Part shown: piece by piece, positions 57,899 through 64,000 of the stretch | Layout of the letters: each line of letters opens with the position of its first letter | How positions within the stretch are numbered: the stretch's first letter is position 1 | Origin: an uncultured Acinetobacter sp. | Lineage (GTDB): Bacteria > Pseudomonadota > Gammaproteobacteria > Pseudomonadales > Moraxellaceae | Assembly (NCBI GenBank): GCA_913777945.1 | Contig: CAJYTY010000008.1 | Coordinates: 248,001-312,000, forward strand | Length of the DNA stretch: 64,000 nt | Direction of reading: 5' to 3' | Position numbers and translations under genes: made by a program | The notes under the pieces: model-generated | Databases searched by the model: none | Seen by the model: the letters and a program-made list of their open reading frames with translations, nothing else | What the model was told of the DNA's origin: nothing

Positions 57899-58765
57899 CT
57901 ACTGAAATGAAGGATGCTCTGTAAAAAGTTGGATCAGATGATCCATTACAGTTCTGATTCTTTTGGCCGTAATCAAATTACTATGCACCACTAACCAGAT
58001 GGGTTGTTCAACTCGAGTATTTTCATTGATTTGAACAAGTCCTGATTGATTCGCAATAAAGTCTGGCAACAAACCAATGCCTAAGCCAGATTTCACAGCA
58101 TCAATTTGTGTGGAAAGACTATTGGTTTCAATCTTAAAGTTTTGATTTCGTATAAAGTCTTTCATCCAGTGCGCAAGTGACAAATGTTGATGAGTATCGG
58201 CCCAGCCTACATAGTGATATTGATCAGGTTGAAGATCATTGTCTTGAATAAACTTCATGTAAGATGTAGCAGCATAGAGTCCAAAACGAAGTGTTCCCAA
58301 GCGTTTGATGGTGAGATTACCAGCGTCAGGTTGAATCGTTCTGATGGCTAAATCGGCATCTCGACGATGCAAGTTAGTGAGTTGCACACCACTATTAATT
58401 TCAATACGTAACTCGGGATGGCGAGAAAAAAGCGACTGTAAGGAAGGGATTACCAAACCATTGGCCAGATTTTCTGAAACAGCTAAACGAACCAGTCCCT
58501 GTGCTTGTGCATAATTTTGTCCACTTTCTGTCAGGCTGAGGGCTGCATTTTCGAATGCTTCTGCATTACCAAGTAAGGCTTCACCTTCGAGTGTAAGTTG
58601 ATAACCTGTTTGATGTCGCGTAAACAGCGTCATGGCCATATCTTGCTCTAGGCGCTCCAAACGCCTCGATACGGTGGCAATACCCAAATTTAATTTTTCG
58701 GCAGCGATGGTGAGTGTGCCTGTTCGGGCAACTGCAAGAAAAACTTTCACATCATCCCAATGCAT
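57899..58765 (-). CDS. LysR family transcriptional regulator
   Basis: 288 aa. The N-terminal HTH (FLAVARTGTLTIAAEKLNLGIATVSRRLERLEQ) is typical of LysR proteins, followed by a periplasmic-binding-type effector domain (LVRLAVSENLANGLVIPSL, LPDFIANQSGLVQI). It is divergent from the MFS exporter gene, with 98 bp between start codons, so it probably controls that gene. It belongs to the subgroup that lacks inducer-specific signature. Confidence 0.9.
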   Translation of the reverse strand: MHWDDVKVFLAVARTGTLTIAAEKLNLGIATVSRRLERLEQDMAMTLFTRHQTGYQLTLEGEALLGNAEAFENAALSLTESGQNYAQAQGLVRLAVSENLANGLVIPSLQSLFSRHPELRIEINSGVQLTNLHRRDADLAIRTIQPDAGNLTIKRLGTLRFGLYAATSYMKFIQDNDLQPDQYHYVGWADTHQHLSLAHWMKDFIRNQNFKIETNSLSTQIDAVKSGLGIGLLPDFIANQSGLVQINENTRVEQPIWLVVHSNLITAKRIRTVMDHLIQLFTEHPSFQ

Positions 58766-58863
58766 ATATTTTCCAAAAATGAAAAACCAGTTTCAACTAT
58801 TTTCTATATAAATTTCAATCATGGAAACAGATACTTCGGCTTTCACATGCTGAGGATATATAA

Positions 58864-60015
58864 ATGTCTTTAAAATTATGGATAGCTTTGATTGTTTTAA
58901 GCTTGAGTAGCTTTGCCATTGTCACAACCGAATTAGCGCCGATAGGTTTACTTTCCGCCTTGGCACATGACCTGAATCAAAGCGAAGCCATCACTGGACT
59001 GATTGTGACAGGATATGGTTGGGTGGCGGCTATCTCGGCGTTATGCTCGATCGTTTTGCTCATTCGGTTTCCACGAAAAATGGTCTTAATGATCATGCTG
59101 CTGATTTTGGCAATTTCCAATATCATCGTGGCCTATAGTTCATCATTTAATATGATTTTTTCTGCGCGTATTATCGGTGCAATTGCGCACGGTAGCTTTT
59201 GGGCCTTGATTGGAGCTGTCGCTTACAGTCTGGTTCCGAAACATAAATTGGGTTTGGCTACATCAATTATTTTTTCAGGTGTTTCAGTTGCGAGTATTTT
59301 GGGTGTACCTCTGGCGAGTTATCTGACTCAACTGAGTAGCTGGCGGCTGGCGTTTGAATTTCTGGGTCTTTTATCTTTCATTGTTTGTATTTTAATTCTG
59401 CTCTTTGTGCCCAAAATTCCAGATCAAGCCCCTTTAGCGTCTGGCTTTTTTAAAAAAGTGCTTCAGCATTCGACTTTAAATCGTTTATTTATTCTTACAG
59501 CACTGATCATATCGTCACATTTTGCTGCATTTACATTTATTGAACCGTTTCTGAGCCAAATCGCACAGCTTGAATCGGGTCAGATCACATTACTTCTTCT
59601 TGTTTTTGGTTTGGCTGGTTTAATAGGTAATATCCTTGCTGGAAAGTTGATAGATCGACATTTACACACAATCATCTTGATCAGTTTAGTATTCATTTCG
59701 GGAAGTGTGTTTGCTTTTGGATATTTGGGGTATCAAGTTACTTTGAGCATCGCGATCGTATTTTTGGCGTTGTGGGGCGTTTCAATTGCAAGCATATTTG
59801 TAGGGTTACAAACTTGGGTTTTGAAGCAGGCAGATGATTTGGCAAGTGCAGCCTCGGCAATCTATGTTGCAGTTTTTAATGCCAGTATTGGCTTGGGAGC
59901 GCTAATCGGGAGCTTCATGCTGCAATATGTCACGCTTAATCGAGCATTTGAAATCATTACAATCTTTCTAATTTTTAGTCTTTATCTTCTGCAAAAATTT
60001 AACCGAACGCATTAA
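58864..60015 (+). CDS. MFS transporter, DHA1 (sugar/purine efflux-like)
   Basis: 383 aa, 12 predicted spans. FAIVTTELAPIGLLSALAHDL and GYGWVAAISAL followed by RFPRKMVLM are typical of SotB/PbuE-like DHA1 exporters (motif A region), with GAIAHGSFWALIGAVAY in TM4. GAGGA precedes the ATG. Paired with the divergent LysR gene; a link to the flanking nitrogen genes is not evident. Confidence 0.85.
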   Translation: MSLKLWIALIVLSLSSFAIVTTELAPIGLLSALAHDLNQSEAITGLIVTGYGWVAAISALCSIVLLIRFPRKMVLMIMLLILAISNIIVAYSSSFNMIFSARIIGAIAHGSFWALIGAVAYSLVPKHKLGLATSIIFSGVSVASILGVPLASYLTQLSSWRLAFEFLGLLSFIVCILILLFVPKIPDQAPLASGFFKKVLQHSTLNRLFILTALIISSHFAAFTFIEPFLSQIAQLESGQITLLLLVFGLAGLIGNILAGKLIDRHLHTIILISLVFISGSVFAFGYLGYQVTLSIAIVFLALWGVSIASIFVGLQTWVLKQADDLASAASAIYVAVFNASIGLGALIGSFMLQYVTLNRAFEIITIFLIFSLYLLQKFNRTH

Positions 60016-60026
60016 TTAAAGATTGG

Positions 60027-60091
60027 ATCGTATCTCTATTTCCAGTGTCATCTAAGTACAAGAAAAGTGGTGAAGAAATAGAAGATACGAT
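60027..60091. repeat. Long imperfect inverted repeat between convergent genes
   Basis: ATCGTATCTCTATTTC (60027-60042) pairs with GAAATAGAAGATACGAT (60075-60091) with one bulged base; loop about 32 nt. No T-run on either side, so it is not a standard terminator. Confidence 0.65.
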
Positions 60092-60113
60092 TGCTTCAAG
60101 TCATGAAGAGCAA

Positions 60114-60710
60114 TTACTCTTCGCTGCTTCCATAATTCATTACAGACAAGAGACGAATAGGCACCTGCACTAGTTTTTCTGGTCCATGAGGAATTTCACC
60201 TTCCAAAGTCAGACAATCTCCTGGTTGCATGTGAAAAACTTCTTGTCCATGTCGATAAATCAGCTCTCCCTCGACCAGATACAGCATTTCTGTGCCTGGA
60301 TGAGCGAAGGTCGGGAATTCTTCACTGGCATCATCCATACTCACCAGATACGCCTCAAAGTTCTTTCTTGGGCCTCTAGAATGCGTTAATAAACGATAAG
60401 TATGGCCTTTTTCAGTGCCGCGGCGTACCACCTCCATACCATCTCCAGATTTAACCAGCATGGCATGACTTTCTTGCTGATCGTATTGACTAAATAAAGT
60501 CGACATTGGAATTCCGAGTACTTCGCACAGGCGGCTTAAGGTTTCCAAGCTCGTAGACACTTGTGCATTTTCAATCTTACTGAGCATGCCCTGACTAATC
60601 CCTGCAATCTGAGCTACTTCTGAGAGTTTGAGGCCTTGTTCCTGACGATGTCGTTTAATTTGAATACCAATATATTGTTCCAGCTTCACGCTGTTTTTGG
60701 TGTGTCTCAT
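60114..60710 (-). CDS. XRE-cupin transcriptional regulator
   Basis: 198 aa. An N-terminal helix-turn-helix (IKRHRQEQGLKLSEVAQIAGISQGMLSKIENAQ, landmark at about 17-50) is joined to a C-terminal cupin (EMLYLVEGELIYRHGQEVFHMQPGDCLTLEGEIPHGPE, about 140-180) that would bind a small effector. The architecture is that of PuuR-like regulators of amine metabolism. It is divergent from the glnT/gmaS-type operon and is its likely local regulator. Confidence 0.9.
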   Translation of the reverse strand: MRHTKNSVKLEQYIGIQIKRHRQEQGLKLSEVAQIAGISQGMLSKIENAQVSTSLETLSRLCEVLGIPMSTLFSQYDQQESHAMLVKSGDGMEVVRRGTEKGHTYRLLTHSRGPRKNFEAYLVSMDDASEEFPTFAHPGTEMLYLVEGELIYRHGQEVFHMQPGDCLTLEGEIPHGPEKLVQVPIRLLSVMNYGSSEE

Positions 60711-60723
60711 TATGGTTCAACTC

Positions 60724-60741
60724 TGCACTATTTTGATGACA
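60724..60741 (+). promoter_or_regulatory. NtrC-like site
   Basis: TGCACTATTTTGATGACA resembles the NtrC consensus (GCACTATATTGGTGCA) at about 12 of 16 positions. It lies about 140 bp upstream of the sigma-54 promoter at 60877, a usual enhancer distance. Confidence 0.4.
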
Positions 60742-60876
60742 ATGAACTGGAATTTTACTCAAAACAAAAAGTAGATGTAATACATTTAAAAAATCTTGTG
60801 GTGAAATATATATTCTTATTGGGAATATATGGCGTATATGATCGTTTATTACAAAAACAAAAGAAATTTTTAAAAG

Positions 60877-60893
60877 TTGGCAAGGGATTTGCT
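60877..60893 (+). promoter_or_regulatory. Sigma-54 promoter of the gmaS/glnT-type operon
   Basis: TTGGCAAGGGATTTGCT matches YTGGCAC-N5-TTGCW except one base, with GG-N10-GC. 109 nt before the preferred ATG at 61002. Confidence 0.75.
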
Positions 60894-61001
60894 TTCTTTA
60901 TAGGAAACAAAGTTTCTTGTATTGAAAGCTAAACAATTTAAGAAACGAACGTGCATTTTTTGAGCCAAATACAGTTTTGCCATATTAGGAGTATGTCAAT
61001 T

Positions 61002-62393
61002 ATGTTGCAGCAAGCCGTGAAGGAGATGTTTGATCACTATGAATTGACCAGTCAACCGATGTACCGTCCAGAAGTACAAAAGGTCATTGATCAGCATCAT
61101 TTAAAATATGTTTTGGCGCAATTTGTTGATATTCATGGTGCTGCCAAAACCAAGTCGGTCCCGATTTCGGGCTTAAAAGCGATTGAGAAAGACGGTGTCG
61201 GATTTGCAGGTTTTGCTATTTCTGGTATGGGAATGCAACCCCATGGTCCTGACTTTATGGTGAAAGGCGATTTATCTACTTTAACTCCAGTCCCTTGGCA
61301 ACCGGGTTACGGACGGGTGGTCTGTGAAGGGTATGTGAATGGAAAGCCGCATCCATATGATTCACGTTATGTACTGCGCCAGCAAGTCGAGCGTCTAAAA
61401 GCTCAAGGCTGGACATTAAACACTGGGCTTGAGCCGAAATTTAGCCTGTTTCGTCGTGGCGAAGACGGCAAACTCAAAATGGTAGACGACTCCGATAATC
61501 TGGATAAACCTTGTTATGACTATAAAGGCTTGTCTCGTTCACGCGAATTTTTAGAACGATTAACTGAAGCTCTCATTCCTGTGGGTTTTGATATTTATCA
61601 GATCGATCATGAAGATGCCAACGGTCAGTTTGAAATCAACTATACCTATGCAGATGCCATGAAGTCGGCAGATATGTTTACCTTTTTCCGTATGGCTGCG
61701 GGTGAAATTGCCAACGATTTAGGCATGATTTGTTCATTTATGCCAAAACCTGACCCGAAGCGTGCAGGCAACGGCATGCATTTTCATTTGTCGATCGGCA
61801 GTGAAAAAAATAGCAATCTTTTTCATGATGCCAGTGATCCAAGTGGAATGGGTCTATCAAAAATGGCCTACCACTTTATTGCAGGTCTGCTTGAACATGG
61901 TCCGGCACTCTGTGCTTTTTGCGCACCAACGGTAAATTCTTATAAACGCCTCGTGGTGGGTCGTTCACTCTCTGGCGCGACATGGGCACCAGCCTTTATT
62001 GCATATGGCGGCAACAACCGCTCAGCCATGGTGCGTATTCCGTATGGTCGTATTGAGCTGCGCTTGCCCGATGCAGGCTGCAATCCTTATCTGGTGTCGG
62101 CTGCCATTATTGCAGCAGGACTTGACGGAATCGAACGCGAACTGATGCCACCACCGGCCTGTAATGAAAACCTATATAGCCTTGGGCTTGAAGAAATTGC
62201 AGCACGTGGCATTCAAACCTTACCGCAGTCGCTTAAAGAAGCCATTGATGCACTCAAAGCAGATCCACTGTTTGCACAGAAAATGGGATCTGAAATTGTG
62301 AACGAATTTATTGAACAAAAAAGCATGGAGTGGGTGGAATACTGCCGCCATGTGTCCGACTGGGAAATTCAGCGCTATACAGAGTTTTTCTAA
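61002..62393 (+). CDS. glnT: Type III glutamine synthetase-like ligase (GlnT / gamma-glutamylmethylamide synthetase candidate)
   Basis: 463 aa GS-fold ligase. Landmarks: [28 protein letters not shown] (metal-site Glu), [36 protein letters not shown] and [12 protein letters not shown]. In the setting glnT-glxB-glxC it matches GmaS of the N-methylglutamate pathway, which joins methylamine to glutamate with ATP; plain ammonia is the alternative substrate. AGGAG at 60987-60991 is 10 nt from ATG 61002 but 1 nt from ATG 60993, so 61002 is chosen. It is under a sigma-54-type promoter. Confidence 0.85.
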   Translation: MLQQAVKEMFDHYELTSQPMYRPEVQKVIDQHHLKYVLAQFVDIHGAAKTKSVPISGLKAIEKDGVGFAGFAISGMGMQPHGPDFMVKGDLSTLTPVPWQPGYGRVVCEGYVNGKPHPYDSRYVLRQQVERLKAQGWTLNTGLEPKFSLFRRGEDGKLKMVDDSDNLDKPCYDYKGLSRSREFLERLTEALIPVGFDIYQIDHEDANGQFEINYTYADAMKSADMFTFFRMAAGEIANDLGMICSFMPKPDPKRAGNGMHFHLSIGSEKNSNLFHDASDPSGMGLSKMAYHFIAGLLEHGPALCAFCAPTVNSYKRLVVGRSLSGATWAPAFIAYGGNNRSAMVRIPYGRIELRLPDAGCNPYLVSAAIIAAGLDGIERELMPPPACNENLYSLGLEEIAARGIQTLPQSLKEAIDALKADPLFAQKMGSEIVNEFIEQKSMEWVEYCRHVSDWEIQRYTEFF

Positions 62394-62440
62394 AGCCTTA
62401 AACAACAAACAGATTAAAAATTAAATTTTGGAGACATCCT

Positions 62441-63364
62441 ATGTGTGGAATCGTTGGTTTATATCTTAAAAATCCTGCGCTTGAATCCCAACTTGGCAAA
62501 TTGTTTGAGCCAATGCTGCAAGCCATGACCGGTCGTGGTCCCGATAGCGCAGGATTTGCGATTTATGGTGATGAGGTTCAAGACGGCTGGGTCAAATTAA
62601 CCTTGCAAACCACAGATGAAACGTTTAACTGGCAGGCATTTGCACAAAAGCTTCAAGCAAAATTATCTACAGGTTTTGACTGGTTTCAAAATGCAACTGC
62701 TGCCGTCGTAAAAGTTGAAGCAGATGAAGAAATAGTGCGTGCAGCAATCGATGAAATTGCCCCTGAACTAAAAATCATGAGTGTTGGACAAAGTATCGAA
62801 ATTTTAAAAGGCATGGGCTTACCTGTCGAAATTTCTGAACGCTTTGGCCTTGCCAACATGAAAGGTAGCCACATTATCGGACATACCCGTATGGCCACTG
62901 AAAGTGCCGTAACCATGGAGGGAAGTCATCCATTTTCAACAGGTGCCGATTTATGTCTGGTTCACAACGGCTCGTTATCGAATCATGCACGTTTACGTCA
63001 AGAGTTAAAGCGTGAAGGTATTAGCTTTGAAACAGATAACGATACCGAAGTTGCAGCAGGTTATCTCACTTGGCGCTTACAGCAGGGCGATAATCTGGAG
63101 CGGGCGTTGAATCACGCACTCGATGATCTGGATGGTTTCTTTACCTTTGCGATTGGAACCCGTGATGGCTTTGCTGTTATTCGCGATCCGATTGCATGCA
63201 AACCTGCTGTACTGGCCGAAACCGAAGATTACGTTGCGATGGCCTCTGAGTATCAGGCATTGGCTTCTTTACCCAATATCGATCAAGCCAAAGTGTGGGA
63301 ACCCGAACCAGCCACCTTGTATGTATGGGAGCGTTCGTCAGCCAAAACGAACGCAGCGGCATAA
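62441..63364 (+). CDS. glxB: Class II glutamine amidotransferase (GlxB / N-methylglutamate synthase subunit A)
   Basis: 307 aa, Ntn-hydrolase amidotransferase. Cys2 in MCGIVGLY is the nucleophile after Met removal; GRGPDSAGFAIYG, GHTRMATESAVTMEGSHPF and LVHNGSLSNHARL build the glutamine (or gamma-glutamylmethylamide) pocket. Its homologues are GlxB of Sinorhizobium and MgsA of methylotrophs, where the released amine is passed to a GltB-like synthase. 47 nt after the GS gene, 31 nt before the next. Confidence 0.9.
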   Translation: MCGIVGLYLKNPALESQLGKLFEPMLQAMTGRGPDSAGFAIYGDEVQDGWVKLTLQTTDETFNWQAFAQKLQAKLSTGFDWFQNATAAVVKVEADEEIVRAAIDEIAPELKIMSVGQSIEILKGMGLPVEISERFGLANMKGSHIIGHTRMATESAVTMEGSHPFSTGADLCLVHNGSLSNHARLRQELKREGISFETDNDTEVAAGYLTWRLQQGDNLERALNHALDDLDGFFTFAIGTRDGFAVIRDPIACKPAVLAETEDYVAMASEYQALASLPNIDQAKVWEPEPATLYVWERSSAKTNAAA

Positions 63365-63395
63365 GTTAAACGGTTAAAAAATCAGGAGCAGCAAT

Positions 63396-64000
63396 ATGAA
63401 CAGCACAGTATTGGCAGACAAAATTGAGCAAACACTTTTAAAAGATACTTACGATTTAAATCTAGATAGCGTACGCGATCTCAATCAGGCATTGCATAGC
63501 AAGGATCTGGTCAATGAAATTGCACATTGGACGGTTAAGAACCCTGCGGGTATACATAATATAGCGGTGGGGATTAAAGCTCCGATTTCGGTCACCATCG
63601 ATGGTCATGCAGGATATTACTGTGCAGGCATGAATCAGGAAGCGGATATTGTCGTAAATGGTAACGTTGGGGTAGGCGTTGCAGAAAACATGATGTCCGG
63701 CTCTGTGCGTATCAAGGGCAATGCCTCTCAGGCTGCGGGTGCAACTGCACATGGAGGATTGCTGGTGATTGAAGGGGATGCAGGCGCACGCTGTGGTATT
63801 TCTATGAAAGGTGTAGATATTGTCGTGGGAGGCAATATCGGTCATATGAGCTGTTTTATGGGGCAAGCGGGCCGTTTGGTCGTCTGTGGTGATGCAGGTG
63901 ATGCACTGGGCGACTCTCTTTATGAAACCCGTATTTATGTGAAAGGAGCCGTAAAATCTTTAGGTTCAGACTGCATTGAAAAAGAAATGCGTGCTGAACA
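63396..64000 (+). CDS. glxC: GltB C-terminal-domain-like protein, partial (GlxC / N-methylglutamate synthase subunit B)
   Basis: Not in the ORF track because it runs off the window. An ATG at 63396 with CAGGAG 7 nt upstream opens a frame of 201 codons that is still open at 64000. It begins MNSTVLADKIEQTLL and contains the glycine-rich GXGXG-type beta-helix repeats of the glutamate synthase alpha-chain C-domain (VNGNVGVGVAENMMSG, VRIKGNASQAAGATAHGG, VVGGNIGHMSCFMGQAGRL). Homologues are GlxC/MgsB. A GlxD/MgsC (FMN synthase domain) gene is expected just past the edge. Confidence 0.88.
   Translation, partial: MNSTVLADKIEQTLLKDTYDLNLDSVRDLNQALHSKDLVNEIAHWTVKNPAGIHNIAVGIKAPISVTIDGHAGYYCAGMNQEADIVVNGNVGVGVAENMMSGSVRIKGNASQAAGATAHGGLLVIEGDAGARCGISMKGVDIVVGGNIGHMSCFMGQAGRLVVCGDAGDALGDSLYETRIYVKGAVKSLGSDCIEKEMRAE

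Noticed and set aside
60636-60932. 98-aa ORF spanning the XRE-cupin start and the glnT promoter region
   Set aside because: It runs over a regulatory region with a sigma-54 promoter and has no recognisable features or good Shine-Dalgarno sequence.

Overview
The window looks like a chromosomal segment of an Acinetobacter-type gammaproteobacterium. The evidence is the gene order lepA-lepB-DUF4845-rnc-era-recO-pdxJ-miaE, the very long (about 485 aa) GAPDH, the 230-residue RNase III with a TTG start, and protein sequences that resemble Acinetobacter homologues as I remember them. Species cannot be decided by eye.

Layout. 0.25-26.7 kb is ordinary core genome: a Do-type periplasmic protease, a glutamine-synthetase-fold gene, a thioesterase, the lepA...miaE cluster, tRNA-Asn with a clear promoter and terminator, an aminotransferase, a GGDEF protein with duplicated sensor domains, a macro-like protein, uvrB, lipocalin, a RarD-like transporter, GAPDH, two repeat-rich membrane-anchored proteins, obgE and proB. 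26.66-31.29 kb is a small, very AT-rich integrated island. A 20-bp direct repeat made of the last codons of proB brackets it. Just inside the left repeat lies a decayed tyrosine-integrase start, cut off by a degenerate IS5-family element. The only intact cargo gene is a 1007-aa SF2 helicase with a nuclease-like C-terminus, a plausible single-gene defence system. The old proB terminator now lies beyond the right repeat. 31.3-37.5 kb carries a HAD phosphatase, a DUF1615 lipoprotein, dusB, a TetR regulator, a haem-oxygenase-like diiron protein and a nitronate monooxygenase-like enzyme.

From 37.5 kb to the end the window is a large nitrogen/one-carbon catabolic region. purU-folD-soxB-soxD-soxA-soxG encodes a heterotetrameric sarcosine-oxidase-type (or N-methylglutamate dehydrogenase) complex plus enzymes that take its C1 unit to formate. 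A GntR-controlled cluster (DUF1185, alpha/beta hydrolase, two-component flavin monooxygenase, aldehyde dehydrogenase, NCS1 permease, porin, succinate semialdehyde dehydrogenase, a CMD-family protein) matches the logic of the trigonelline (N-methylnicotinate) pathway described in A. baylyi, which releases methylamine and succinate semialdehyde. An ammonium transporter follows. The window ends in a glutamine-synthetase-III / GlxB / GlxC operon of the type that in other bacteria makes gamma-glutamylmethylamide and N-methylglutamate from methylamine. Together these would form a route that opens an N-methyl heterocycle, feeds the carbon to succinate, and passes methylamine through N-methylglutamate to ammonia/glutamate and formate.

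Four sigma-54-type promoters (GG-N10-GC) sit in front of key units of this region, and two or three GntR-type palindromes mark the heterocycle genes. This suggests nitrogen control layered over substrate control. These functional links are inferences from family membership and gene order.
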